DNA of 64,000 nucleotides, from NCBI GenBank assembly GCA_964462595.1, contig CAYWXM010000051.1, positions 1 through 64,000 of the forward strand, read 5' to 3'. This stretch comes from SURF-21 sp964462595 (GTDB lineage Bacteria > Actinomycetota > Geothermincolia > Geothermincolales > RBG-13-55-18). Positions within the stretch are counted from its first letter, which is position 1; every line of letters starts with the position of its first letter. Made by a program: the position numbers and the translations under genes. The notes beneath the pieces were generated by a model, which saw only the letters and a list, made by a program, of their open reading frames with translations, did no database searches and was not told the DNA's origin. Below, piece after piece: positions 7,686-15,904 of the stretch.

Positions 7686-8828
7686 TTACAGGCCGTAGGA
7701 GCGGGCGATGATCTCTTTCATGATCTCGTCGGTGCCGCCGCCTATGGGCCCCAGGCGCATGTCGCGCCAGGCGCGCGCCAGGGGATATTCCTCCGTGTAA
7801 CCGTAGCCGCCGTGGATCTGTATTGCCCGGTCCGCCACGCGCACGGACATGGCCTGGGTGTAGAGTTTGGCCATGGACACCTCCCTCAGCGGCTCCTCGC
7901 CCTCCACGTACATCTTCAGCACGTGATAAGTGTAGGCCCTGCCCAGGTCGATCTCCGTCGCCATATCCGCCAGCATATGGGAGATGGCCTGGAACTTGCC
8001 GATGGGCTTGCCGAAGGCCTCTCTCTCCTTGGCGTATTGCAGGGCGATCTCGAAGACGAGCTGGGCTCCCGCCACCGCCCCCAGGGACATGATAAGCCTC
8101 TCCCACACGAAGTTGGCCATGATCTGGTAAAAGCCGCGGTTTTCCTCTCCCAGGAGGGCATCGGAGGGTACACGGCAGTCGATGAAGGACAGCTCTCCGG
8201 TATCCGAGGCCTTCCAGCCCAGTTTCTTCAGTTTCTTGGAGGTCTCGAAGCCCGGGTTGCCGCGATCGATGATGAACTGCGAGATGCCGCCGTAGCCTTT
8301 ATCGCGGTCGGTCTTCACCGCCGCCACCACCCAGTCGCAGCGCACGCCGTTGGTGATAAAGGTCTTGGAGCCGTTGATGATCCAGTCCTCTCCAGAGCGC
8401 ACCGCGTAGGTCTTGATGCCCGCCACGTCCGATCCCGTCTCGGGCTCGGTGATGCCCAGGGCGCCGATGGTCTCGCCCTTTATCCCCGGCACCAGGTAGT
8501 GCTCTTTCTGTTCCGGCGTCCCGAAGCGGTTTATCTGGGGCATGGCGATGCCGATGTGAGCGCCGATACCGCCGGCTACCCCGGCGGACCCGGTGCGCGA
8601 GACCTCCTCGTGCAACACCGCTTCGGCGAGGCGGTCGTCGTCCCCCCCGTATTCCTCGGGGTATGACATGCCGAGGAAACCCAGGTCTCCCATGCGCTTG
8701 AAAAGCTCGCGGGGGAACTCCTCCGCTTCCTCCCACTCGTCGGCATGGGGCGCCACCTCGTTCTCGAAGAACTCCTTGACGCTCTTGCGGAAATCCTCGT
8801 GTACCGGTTGAAAGATGTCGTAGCCCAT
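7686..8828 (-). CDS. Acyl-CoA dehydrogenase
   Basis: 380 residues, normal length for the family. It oxidises an acyl-CoA to the 2-enoyl-CoA using FAD. Visible signatures are ALGITEPETGSD, the W-I-I-N-G-S-K-T-F-I-T-N segment, QIHGGYGYTEEYPL and the C-terminal R-L-G-P-I-G-G-G-T-D-E-I segment. The catalytic Glu would be the E of GYTEEYP or an equivalent position. ATG 8828 follows GGGAGG by 6 nt. The leader (about 69 nt) comes from a TATAAT box at 8904-8909. No electron-transfer flavoprotein gene lies nearby, so its acceptor and chain-length preference are open. Confidence 0.93.
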   Translation of the reverse strand: MGYDIFQPVHEDFRKSVKEFFENEVAPHADEWEEAEEFPRELFKRMGDLGFLGMSYPEEYGGDDDRLAEAVLHEEVSRTGSAGVAGGIGAHIGIAMPQINRFGTPEQKEHYLVPGIKGETIGALGITEPETGSDVAGIKTYAVRSGEDWIINGSKTFITNGVRCDWVVAAVKTDRDKGYGGISQFIIDRGNPGFETSKKLKKLGWKASDTGELSFIDCRVPSDALLGEENRGFYQIMANFVWERLIMSLGAVAGAQLVFEIALQYAKEREAFGKPIGKFQAISHMLADMATEIDLGRAYTYHVLKMYVEGEEPLREVSMAKLYTQAMSVRVADRAIQIHGGYGYTEEYPLARAWRDMRLGPIGGGTDEIMKEIIARSYGL

Positions 8829-8852
8829 TGCTTACCTCCCTGCATTGCTTCA

Positions 8853-8959
8853 CGGGGTCTGTCCGGATTCCGGTGGTCTGATAGGCGCCGTTGATGCGGT
8901 GAAATTATATCACAGCGTCTGCAGAAATCGCCCGACAGCCTGCATCGCGAAAGCGACAG
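8853..8959 (-). repeat. Multi-block intergenic element, copy 1 (shortest)
   Basis: Read on the minus strand, the core GTCGCTTTCGCGATGCA (plus 8941-8957) is followed by GGCTGTCGGG, and about 80 nt on by CGGACAGACCCCG (plus 8853-8865). The same two blocks occur in this order near 15.7 and 51.4 kb. This copy overlaps the promoter and leader of the acyl-CoA dehydrogenase gene. Confidence 0.55.
8904..8912 (-). promoter_or_regulatory. Extended -10 promoter of the acyl-CoA dehydrogenase gene
   Basis: On the minus strand TGATATAAT gives an extended -10 element (TGn plus TATAAT). Transcription would start near 8897, leaving a leader of about 69 nt. No clear -35 box is seen. Confidence 0.5.
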
Positions 8960-9136
8960 GGCCGCCCGGAGGGCAGAGAGGCGGTGCCGGGTTTTGCCGG
9001 GCACGTATAAGTCAGCACGTCGGTCAGGGAAAGCCGTGTGCCGCACATGCAGCAAGGCTGGTTTCGAAATGGGCTCACCAGGATAATATTATGATGGGGC
9101 GGTCGTATCCCCGCTATGGAACAGAGGGAGGTCGAA

Positions 9137-10120
9137 ATGCCGAAGATACTGGTGCTCGCGCCGCTGCCGGAAGAGGCGGCCAAAGGGATGTTCGCGGCCG
9201 CCGCGGACCGTGAGGACGTCACCATAGAGGTTTACGCGGGAGAACCGGGGCCGGGGCTGGTAGAGGCGGTCAGGGGAGCCGACGTGATCATAGGAGATTT
9301 CACCTTCCGGTTGCCCATCGACGCCGCCGCGGCAGAGGCGGCTCGCGGGTGCCTTCTTATACAGCAACCCAGCATCGGCTACCAGCACATCGACCTCGAG
9401 GCCACCCGCAACGCGCGCATCCCGGTGGCCAATGTCGGGGCGGCCAACGCCATAGGCGTGGCGGAGCAGGCCATTATGTTCATGCTCTGCCTGCTCAAGA
9501 GGGCCCTGTACTTCCATGGCAAGACCGCGAAGGGGGAGTGGGCGCAGCAGGACATATTCTCACTCGGGCTGTCCGAGCTGTATGGCAAGACCCTGGGCAT
9601 CGTGGGCATGGGTAATATTGGAAGAGAGGTGGCGGCGAGGGCGAAGGGTTTCGGGTGCCGCATCGTTTACAGCGATGTCGCCTCGCTGCCCGAGGAGACG
9701 GCGGCGGAGCTGGGCGTGGAGCGGATGAACCTCGAGGAACTCCTGCGGGCATCGGACATCGTGACCTTGCACGTGCCCCTCACGCCCGAGACCACCGGGA
9801 TCATCGGCCGCGACAGGCTGGCGATGATGAAGCCTGGCGCTTACCTGCTCAACCTTGCCCGGGGGGAGGTGGTGGACGAGACGGCCTTGGCCGAGGCCCT
9901 GGAGGAGGGACGCCTGGCCGGCGCGGGGATCGACGTCTTTACGCAGGAGCCCATCAAACCGGATAACCCCCTGCTCGCATCGGACAAGGTCTTCCTCTCG
10001 CCCCACGTATCGGGAGGCACCAATGAGAGCCGGGTCAGGATGCTCGCCGTAACCGTGGAGAACGTCGAGCGGGTGCTCGCCGGGGAAAAGCCGCTCTACG
10101 TGGTCAACGGGGTGGTATGA
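9137..10120 (+). CDS. D-isomer-specific 2-hydroxyacid dehydrogenase
   Basis: 327 residues, the usual length for the short members of this family. It interconverts a 2-hydroxy acid and a 2-oxo acid with NAD(P). The Rossmann motif is GMGNIGREVA. The catalytic Arg lies in NLARGEVVDE, the Glu in D-V-F-x-x-E-P and the His in LSPHVSGG. No ACT domain follows, so it is not a full-length regulated SerA. GGGAGG (9126-9131) is 5 nt before ATG 9137, which I prefer over an in-frame ATG at 9116. Its stop is 2 nt before the inverted-repeat element at 10123, and the TPP enzyme follows, so the two may work on the same 2-oxo acid. Confidence 0.88.
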   Translation: MPKILVLAPLPEEAAKGMFAAAADREDVTIEVYAGEPGPGLVEAVRGADVIIGDFTFRLPIDAAAAEAARGCLLIQQPSIGYQHIDLEATRNARIPVANVGAANAIGVAEQAIMFMLCLLKRALYFHGKTAKGEWAQQDIFSLGLSELYGKTLGIVGMGNIGREVAARAKGFGCRIVYSDVASLPEETAAELGVERMNLEELLRASDIVTLHVPLTPETTGIIGRDRLAMMKPGAYLLNLARGEVVDETALAEALEEGRLAGAGIDVFTQEPIKPDNPLLASDKVFLSPHVSGGTNESRVRMLAVTVENVERVLAGEKPLYVVNGVV

Positions 10121-10122
10121 GG

Positions 10123-10283
10123 GGGTCGTATCTTCGATCTTCGGTTACGGGATGAAGTGAGCATAATATAGTGAATGCGTGGTGATAATATACGTCTTCG
10201 GCTTGACATGCAGGATGGCGTGGGGAAAGCGACAGGGAGTTGATGATCGATGACGGAAGAATCGAAGATCGAAGATACGACCC
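10123..10283. repeat. 161-bp inverted-repeat element A, supplies start of next gene
   Basis: The ends are 24-bp near-perfect inverted repeats at 10123-10146 and 10260-10283; the common core is GTCGTATCTTCGATCTTCGG, with one mismatch between the ends. The element begins 2 nt after the upstream stop codon and its right end is read in frame as part of the N-terminus of the TPP enzyme. Element B at 11959 has the same ends, nearly the same size, and an internal AGGATGG-n-G-n-GGGG stretch in the same place. In RNA the ends could pair and enclose the ribosome binding site and start codon. Confidence 0.85.
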
Positions 10284-11959
10284 CAATGAACTGTGCGCAG
10301 GTGCTTATAGACGGCATAAGGGAAATGGGAGCCAGGAGGATATACGGGGTCATCGGCACTTCGAACCTCCCCTTCGTAGACGCTCTTTACGACCACCAGG
10401 AGGAGGTGCGTTACATATCCTGCCGGCACGAGCAGGTGGCGGCCAGCATGGCGGATACCGAGGGCCGCCTCACCGGCGTGCCCGGTGTCGTGCTCACCCA
10501 TTCCGGGCCGGGCACCCTGAATTCCCTCATCTCGGTGGGCAACGCCTACAAGGACTGCAGCCCCATGATGGTTCTAAGCGGAGCGGTGAAAAAGAAGCTC
10601 AAGGGCTCGAACGGCATGCTGGAGGCCGACCATACCGCCATCTTCGGCTCGCTGTGTAAGGGGGTTTTCAGGGTGGAGGACGCCGGCCAGGCAGCCGCCG
10701 TCTTCTCCAGGGCTTACAGCCTGGCGGTGTCCGGCGCGCGCGGCCCGGTACTGGTCGAGGTGCCCGAAGACGTGTGGGGAGAGGAAATACAGGGCACCCC
10801 GCCCGGGTTCAGGCTGTCCGCGGATTACCGGCCGCCCCTGCACGTGGAGGACGTGTGGCGGGCGCTGGGCATGCTCAAGGAGGCGGAGAAACCCCTGCTG
10901 CTCTCCGGGGGCGGGGTGGCCTACGCTCGCTGTTCCGACCTGCTGCTGCGCTTCGCCGGGGCCATGCAGGTGCCGGTTATCACCACCGGGAACGGGCGTG
11001 GCACGATACCAGAGGATAACCCGCTCTGCCTGGGCCGCGCGGGTTTCGGTGGCGGCAACACGGTGGCAGATACCGCCCTCAGCGAGGCCGACGTGGTGCT
11101 GGGGCTGGGATGCACCATCTCGGACATGACCTCCTACGAATACACCCTGCCGATCAAGGGCGAGGTGGTCCTGGTAAATATAGACCTGGAGGCCATGCTC
11201 ACCAGCCACTTCCGGGCGCAGTACATGATCGAGGCGGACGTGAAGGATTTCCTGGCCGAGGCCATGGGCGCGGTCAGGGACTACGGTCCGCCGCCCCGCA
11301 AGGGATGGTGGGAGCTGCTGGAATCGAAACGGCGGGAATGGAACGGCCAGCTGGAGGTGGCCGTAACCTCCGACAAGGTACCGCTCTCCCCGGGGCGAGT
11401 GATGCACGAACTGGGGCGTATCCTTCCCGATGATCACATCGTAAGCGTGGGCGCGGGCACCCACCTCCTTTACCCCATGGCCTTCCTCCCCTGCAGGGAG
11501 CCCCTGACTTTCCTCTCGGCGGTTAACTTCGGGGCCATGGGTTTCGGATTTCCCGCCGCCCTGGCCGCGAAGCTCGTCTATCCGGAAAGGGAGGTAGTGG
11601 CCATTCTGGGCGACGGCGACTTCATGATGACCCTGCAGGACCTGGAGACGGCATGCCGCGAGGGGATAAAGGCGCGCGTGCTGGTGATAAACGACAACAT
11701 GTACCGGGTGCTCAACATCAGGCAGAGGGCGCAGTGCGGCGGGAGGGTTATGGGCACCTGCCACGGCAACCCGGATTTCGCGGCCCTGGCGCGTTCCTTC
11801 GGGGCCGCGGGCTTCAGGCTGGAGAGGGTGGAGGACATCGCCGGGGTGCTGGGCGAGGCGTTTGCCGCGCCCGGCCCGGCGGTGGTGGACGTGATCATCG
11901 ACCCCGATGACCTGCCCCCGCTGAACCTGGAGGCGACCCTGCGCATGAGCATGGGATAG
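10250..11959 (+). CDS. Thiamine pyrophosphate-dependent enzyme (acetolactate synthase-like)
   Basis: 569 residues with the three-domain layout of 2-oxo acid decarboxylases and acetolactate synthases. The cofactor-activating Glu is in CRHEQVAASMAD, the central domain follows with LLLSGGGVAY, and the TPP/Mg motif is GDGDFMM followed by NDN about 28 residues later. No small regulatory subunit (ilvN) and no ilvC are adjacent, so a branched-chain role is not implied; a decarboxylase or sulfo/oxalyl-type enzyme is equally possible. The first 11 residues (MTEESKIEDTT) come from the repeat element at 10123-10283 and match those of the protein at 12089. GGGAG (10235-10239) lies 10 nt before ATG. Confidence 0.85.
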   Translation: MTEESKIEDTTPMNCAQVLIDGIREMGARRIYGVIGTSNLPFVDALYDHQEEVRYISCRHEQVAASMADTEGRLTGVPGVVLTHSGPGTLNSLISVGNAYKDCSPMMVLSGAVKKKLKGSNGMLEADHTAIFGSLCKGVFRVEDAGQAAAVFSRAYSLAVSGARGPVLVEVPEDVWGEEIQGTPPGFRLSADYRPPLHVEDVWRALGMLKEAEKPLLLSGGGVAYARCSDLLLRFAGAMQVPVITTGNGRGTIPEDNPLCLGRAGFGGGNTVADTALSEADVVLGLGCTISDMTSYEYTLPIKGEVVLVNIDLEAMLTSHFRAQYMIEADVKDFLAEAMGAVRDYGPPPRKGWWELLESKRREWNGQLEVAVTSDKVPLSPGRVMHELGRILPDDHIVSVGAGTHLLYPMAFLPCREPLTFLSAVNFGAMGFGFPAALAAKLVYPEREVVAILGDGDFMMTLQDLETACREGIKARVLVINDNMYRVLNIRQRAQCGGRVMGTCHGNPDFAALARSFGAAGFRLERVEDIAGVLGEAFAAPGPAVVDVIIDPDDLPPLNLEATLRMSMG

Positions 11960-12122
11960 GGCCGTATCTTCGATCTTCGGTTTGTGGGGGAGGTATGGTT
12001 TAAGAGAGTATTATGACGGTATCAGAATTGCCCGGCCCTTAACGGTTCGTACGCCATGATCGAGGATGGAGCGGGGGAGCGATTGCCAATGGATGAAAAA
12101 CCGAAGATCGAAGATACGACCC
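11959..12122. repeat. 164-bp inverted-repeat element B, supplies start of next gene
   Basis: The same kind of element as at 10123-10283. Its ends at 11959-11982 and 12099-12122 are inverted copies differing at about one position. The left end starts on the last base of the upstream stop codon, and the right end encodes residues ~4-11 of the YjbQ-like protein. The interior differs from element A except for the purine-rich AGGATGG-type stretch and the start-codon region. Confidence 0.85.
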
Positions 12123-12508
12123 TGGAGATATCGACCTCTTCCCGGTCACAGATGGTGGACATAACCGCGAAAGTCAGGGAGGCGGTACGGCAATCGGGCA
12201 TCGGGAACGGAGTATGCGTGGTTTACGTGCCCCACACAACGGCCGGGATAACCGTGAACGAGAACGCCGACCCCGACGTTGCTGCGGACATCCTCGAGCA
12301 GCTGGAGAGGCTGGTGCCGCAGGGAAAGTACCGCCACCGCGAGGGAAACGCCGACTCGCACATAAAGGCCAGCCTGATGGGGTTCTCGCTCACCCTCCTG
12401 CTGGAGGGGGGGGATATAGCGCTCGGCACCTGGCAGGGCGTGTTCCTGTGCGAGTTCGACGGGCCGCGCAGGAGGCGGGTAAAGGTTAAGGTGATGGACG
12501 GTGGCTGA
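12089..12508 (+). CDS. YjbQ/UPF0047 family protein
   Basis: 139 residues. The family signature is clear: V-Y-V-P-H-T-T-A-G-I-T-V-N-E, D-I-L-E-Q-L, H-R-E-G-N-A-D-S-H-I-K-A-S and G-T-W-Q-G-V-F-L-C-E-F-D-G-P-R. E. coli YjbQ has weak thiamine-phosphate synthase activity; the physiological role is uncertain. The neighbouring TPP enzyme makes a thiamine link tempting, but this is inference. GGGGGAG at 12073-12079 lies 9 nt before ATG 12089; an in-frame ATG at 12056 lacks a site. The N-terminus MDEKPKIEDTT comes from element B. It overlaps the next gene by 8 nt. Confidence 0.87.
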   Translation: MDEKPKIEDTTLEISTSSRSQMVDITAKVREAVRQSGIGNGVCVVYVPHTTAGITVNENADPDVAADILEQLERLVPQGKYRHREGNADSHIKASLMGFSLTLLLEGGDIALGTWQGVFLCEFDGPRRRRVKVKVMDGG

Positions 12509-13328
12509 GATGATAGTCACGCTTACCAGCGATTTCGGCCTCTCGGAGGAGTGGGTGGGAGTGGTGAAGGGAGTGATCCTCTCCATCAACCCCTCGGCCG
12601 TCATCGTGGATATCAGCCACGAGATCCCGCCCTTCGACATAGGCAAAGGCGCCTTCGTGCTGGCGGCGGCGCTGCCCCATATGCCGCTGGGGGTGCACGT
12701 GGCGGTGGTGGACCCGGGGGTGGGCACGCGCCGCCTGGCCGTGGCCCTGGCCACGGAGCGCGGGGACTTCATGGTGGGGCCGGATAACGGCCTGCTCATG
12801 CCGGCGGCGGCACGGATCGGCGGCGTGAAGAAGGCATTCTTCCTGGAGGAACAGGAATTTTTCCGCACGCCGGTGCACCCAACCTTTCACGCCCGGGATA
12901 TCTTCGCCCCCGTGGCCGCCCACCTCTCCCTGGGGGTGGACCCGCGAGAGATGGGCTCTCCCATGGACGCGGATGACCTGGTGCCGGCGCCCTGGACGCG
13001 CGCTCGCGAGGGGGAGGGTGCCGTCTACACCACGGTTGTAGACATCGACCGCTTCGGTTCCCTGCGCCTCAACGCCTACCCGGAGCAGGTGGCTTCGCTG
13101 GGATACGCTGAGGGCGACAGCGTGCTGCTGGGGGTCGGGGAGGGAGAGTTAGACGCCCGCCTGGCCTCGACCTTCGGCGACGTCGAGACGGGAGGTCTGG
13201 TCCTTTTCGAGGACTCCTCGGGCGTGATGGCCGTGGGAGTGAGCGGTGGCTCCCTGGCCGCGCGCAGCGGGGCGCGGCCCGGCGACATCCTCATCATCTA
13301 CGGGGCCGGCCCGCCGGGAGATAAGTAG
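12501..13328 (+). CDS. S-adenosyl-L-methionine hydrolase (adenosine-forming), DUF62 family
   Basis: 275 residues, typical length. The family splits SAM into adenosine and methionine using water activated by an Asp/His/Arg set; halogenating relatives use chloride or fluoride. Signatures are TLTSDFG at the N-terminus, D-I-S-H-E-I-P-P-F-D, V-V-D-P-G-V-G-T and V-G-P-D-N-G-L. The lack of the long insertion of fluorinases fits the hydrolase group. GTG 12501 overlaps the upstream gene; ATG 12510 is an alternative start. Probably co-transcribed with the YjbQ-like gene. A terminator-like hairpin follows at 13377. Confidence 0.88.
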   Translation: MAEMIVTLTSDFGLSEEWVGVVKGVILSINPSAVIVDISHEIPPFDIGKGAFVLAAALPHMPLGVHVAVVDPGVGTRRLAVALATERGDFMVGPDNGLLMPAAARIGGVKKAFFLEEQEFFRTPVHPTFHARDIFAPVAAHLSLGVDPREMGSPMDADDLVPAPWTRAREGEGAVYTTVVDIDRFGSLRLNAYPEQVASLGYAEGDSVLLGVGEGELDARLASTFGDVETGGLVLFEDSSGVMAVGVSGGSLAARSGARPGDILIIYGAGPPGDK

Positions 13329-13376
13329 GGAGAAAGCCCGAAGATCAAGTTGCGGACCGGGGAAGGCTTCTTCGAT

Positions 13377-13412
13377 GCATCGGGGAAAGGCGGGTTCGCC
13401 GATGCCTTTTCC
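13377..13412 (+). terminator. Intrinsic terminator after the SAM hydrolase gene
   Basis: GCATCGG (13377-13383) pairs with CCGATGC (13399-13405) across a 15-nt loop, followed by CTTTT. It lies between convergent genes. Confidence 0.5.
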
Positions 13413-13420
13413 GCGCGGGA

Positions 13421-13942
13421 TTAAAGGGCGACGTCGTATTCGCGCGGGTATTCGACCACTCCCGCTTTGCCCTCCAGGGAGCCCTCTACCAGCTCGAGGG
13501 CCATGAAAGCCTCGTCGGGAGCCTCCATGGGCGGTTTGATGCTCCACCTGCTCGCGGGCCTGAAGCCGAAGCGCGGATAGTATCCGGGATGGCCCATACA
13601 GATGATGGACTCGAACCCCATGTCCCTGGCGGCCTTTGTTCCCGACTCGGTAAGCATGCCGCCTATGCCCTTTGCCTGGAAGTCGGGATGGACCGCCAGG
13701 GGCGCAAGCGACAGAGACTCTATCCGGCCACCCGGGGTGACGATATCGATGGGAAAGAAAAGGATGTGGCCGACGACGTCGCCGCCGCACGTCGCCACCA
13801 GGGACAGCCCGGGGAGGAAACGGGGATTGTTCCGCAGCGCCTCCACCATCAGTCCTTCACCTGGCTTACCGAACGCGAGGTCGTTTACAGTGCCTATCGG
13901 CTGGCGGTCATCGGGGCTCTCGGGCCTGATATCTATTTCCAT
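13421..13942 (-). CDS. GNAT family N-acetyltransferase
   Basis: 173 residues with one GNAT domain. The acetyl-CoA loop is seen as L-A-V-H-P-D-F-Q-A-K-G-I-G-G-M-L. The C-terminal G-H-P-G-Y-Y-P-R-F-G-F segment is typical of the YhbS-like subgroup. Substrate unknown. ATG 13942 (MEIDIRPE) begins the domain; the frame is open to 13984 but only through a run of isoleucine codons. A minus-strand TATAAT ends 10 nt before this ATG, so the mRNA would have almost no leader. Confidence 0.85.
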   Translation of the reverse strand: MEIDIRPESPDDRQPIGTVNDLAFGKPGEGLMVEALRNNPRFLPGLSLVATCGGDVVGHILFFPIDIVTPGGRIESLSLAPLAVHPDFQAKGIGGMLTESGTKAARDMGFESIICMGHPGYYPRFGFRPASRWSIKPPMEAPDEAFMALELVEGSLEGKAGVVEYPREYDVAL

Positions 13943-14131
13943 GATGATGATGATTATACTCCGGGCGGGGCCGAGGCGCGGCATCCATGTGCTTGATGGA
14001 TTGCGCGATGCGTTAAATGAGTTATCATAGTCATCGCCCGGGACGGGATTTCTTTCTTGCGCGAAGCGCCGACTCTCATTAATGTATTAGGGGTGCGTTT
14101 CGACAGCATGTCATTTCCGGAGGAGGAGACC

Positions 14132-14341
14132 ATGCCCAAAGAATGCAGGAACTACCAGGCCAACCTGGAGAAGTGCAATTGCACCTACGAGCCATGTTCC
14201 CATAAGGGTTACTGTTGCGAGTGCATAGAATACCACCAGCGGCTGGGAGAGCTGCCGGCATGCTATTTCCCGCCCGAGGTGGAAAAGACTTACGACCGCT
14301 CCATACGGCGGTTTATGGAGTGCCAGAAGGAGTCGCGCTAA
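14132..14341 (+). CDS. Small cysteine-rich protein (DUF6485-like)
   Basis: 69 residues with eight cysteines, arranged as C-x9-C-N-C-x4-C-x5-C-C-x-C and a later C-Y-F-P, suited to binding a metal or cluster. The ending E-K-T-Y-D-R-S-x-x-x-F is shared with small anaerobe proteins I recall as DUF6485. ATG 14132 follows GGAGGAGG at about 6 nt. The thiolase gene begins 33 nt downstream with its own binding site, so the two are probably co-transcribed. Function unknown. Confidence 0.75.
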   Translation: MPKECRNYQANLEKCNCTYEPCSHKGYCCECIEYHQRLGELPACYFPPEVEKTYDRSIRRFMECQKESR

Positions 14342-14374
14342 AAAGGCAGCAAGACACGCGGAAGAGGAGGGGAA

Positions 14375-15550
14375 GTGGAAGAGGCCTATATTGTAAGCGG
14401 ATGCCGGACGGCTATCGGCAAGTTCGGTGGCGGTCTCAAGGACGTGAAGACCGGGGAGCTGGTGCGCATCGTCATAGAGGAGTCGCTGCGGCGCGCGCGG
14501 GTCTCTACCGACCTGGTCGACGAAGTCATATTCGGCCAGGTTGTGCCGCGCACGGACGAGAACTGCCTCGCGGCCAGGCTGGGCGCCCTCAAGGCGGGGC
14601 TTCCCGACACCGTGCCAGCGGCGGGGATCATCAGGGGCTGCGGCTCGGGGATGCAGGCGATCATCGACGCAGTCAGGGCTATCCGGCTGGGAGACTCCGA
14701 GGTGGTGGTGGCCGGCGGCGCCGAGAACATGAGTTCCATCCATTATTACAGCAACGAGATGCGCTGGGGAAAGCGCATGCGCAGCGGGGAGCTGATAGAC
14801 GGCCTCTGGGAGGTGCTGCACGACCCTTATAACGGCCTCATCATGGGCATGACGGCCGAGAACATCGCGGAGAGATACGGAGTCAGCCGGGAAGAGCAGG
14901 ACGTATACGCCCTGGAGAGCCACCGCCGCGCCCTGGCGGCCATCGCCGCGGGCAAGTTCAAGGAGGAGATAATCCCGGTGGAGGTGAAAACGCGTAAGGG
15001 CACGACCGTATTCGACACCGACGAGCACCCGCTCGACACCACCCTGGAGAAGCTTGCCACCCTTCCACCGGCCTTCAAAGAAGGAGGTACGGTCACCGCG
15101 GGAAACGCCTCGGGCATCAACGACGCCGCAGCGGCGGTGGTGGTCATGTCGGGTGGCAAGGTGAAGGAACTGGGCCTCGAGCCCATGGCCAGGGTGATCT
15201 CCTATTCTTACGTGGGAGTGGATCCGGACATCATGGGGGTGGGCCCCATCTATGCCGTGCCCAAGGCCCTGGAGAAGGCGGGATTGAAACTGGAGGACAT
15301 CGAGGTCATAGAGCTCAACGAGGCTTTCGCGGCGCAGGCTTACGTGTGCATCCGCGAGTTGGGGCTCAGCCCCGATATAACCAACCTGTACGGCAGTGGC
15401 GTCGCGCTGGGCCACCCGGTGGGCTGCACCGGGGCCCGCATCGTGGTGACCCTGATGAGCGCCATGAAGGACCTGGACGTGAAGATGGGGCTGGCCACCC
15501 TGTGCGTAGGCGGGGGGCAGGGTACCGCCATTATCATCGAGCGGTTGTAG
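14375..15550 (+). CDS. Thiolase (acetyl-CoA C-acetyltransferase)
   Basis: 391 residues, full length. It condenses two acyl-CoA units or cleaves 3-ketoacyl-CoA. The nucleophilic Cys lies in IIRGCGSGMQA, and the second site is G-H-P-V-G-C-T-G-A-R with the acid/base Cys in TLCVGGGQGT; N-E-A-F-A-A-Q-A is also present. The N-terminal Cys region reads RGCGS rather than the common RLCGS. Start GTG 14375, with GAGGAGGGG just upstream. Together with the acyl-CoA dehydrogenase at 7.7-8.8 kb it suggests short-chain acyl-CoA metabolism. Confidence 0.93.
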   Translation: MEEAYIVSGCRTAIGKFGGGLKDVKTGELVRIVIEESLRRARVSTDLVDEVIFGQVVPRTDENCLAARLGALKAGLPDTVPAAGIIRGCGSGMQAIIDAVRAIRLGDSEVVVAGGAENMSSIHYYSNEMRWGKRMRSGELIDGLWEVLHDPYNGLIMGMTAENIAERYGVSREEQDVYALESHRRALAAIAAGKFKEEIIPVEVKTRKGTTVFDTDEHPLDTTLEKLATLPPAFKEGGTVTAGNASGINDAAAAVVVMSGGKVKELGLEPMARVISYSYVGVDPDIMGVGPIYAVPKALEKAGLKLEDIEVIELNEAFAAQAYVCIRELGLSPDITNLYGSGVALGHPVGCTGARIVVTLMSAMKDLDVKMGLATLCVGGGQGTAIIIERL

Positions 15551-15566
15551 ATGTAGAGCAAGTAAA

Positions 15567-15830
15567 CGTGCCAGGCCTGAGACAAGTTCCGTGAAGGTTA
15601 ATCGAATATCGGCTGCGAGATTGAACTTGTCCAGGCACAGGCACTCCCGCGCCGCCCTCCAGGCGTCGCCGTCGCTTTCGCGATGCAAACCACGGAGGTA
15701 TGTGCGCAGAAAAACGGGTTACAGACCGGAGGTGGCAAAGCAGACGAGGTCGCTTCAGATCGACCCCCGGTTTTCGGGCAGGGGTTTTTATGCAGGCGAC
15801 ACTCGGGTGGGGTCTGGTCTTGTGTTTTGT
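15567..15830 (+). repeat. Multi-block intergenic element, copy 2
   Basis: Four short blocks occur in order: CGTGCCAGGCC (15567-15577), GTCGCTTTCGCGATGCA (15671-15687), GGTCGCTTC followed by GACCCCCG (15749-15770), and a GTTTTTAT/ACAC/GGGTGG tail near 15785-15815. The same blocks, in the same order but with other spacings, follow the V/A-ATPase operon at 51362-51592. It lies directly after the thiolase gene and codes for nothing recognisable. Confidence 0.5.
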
Positions 15831-15904
15831 GCCTTGTGCGGATGTAGAGGTATTGTCCTGTTTGTGATAACATCTATACGCTAAAGATGGTTTGAAAACT
15901 TTAT

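Noticed and set aside
14111..15688. A 525-codon open frame on the minus strand opposite the thiolase gene
   Set aside because: It mirrors the codon structure of the thiolase and DUF6485-like genes, shows no domain, and has the His/Gly-rich composition of an antisense shadow in GC-rich DNA.
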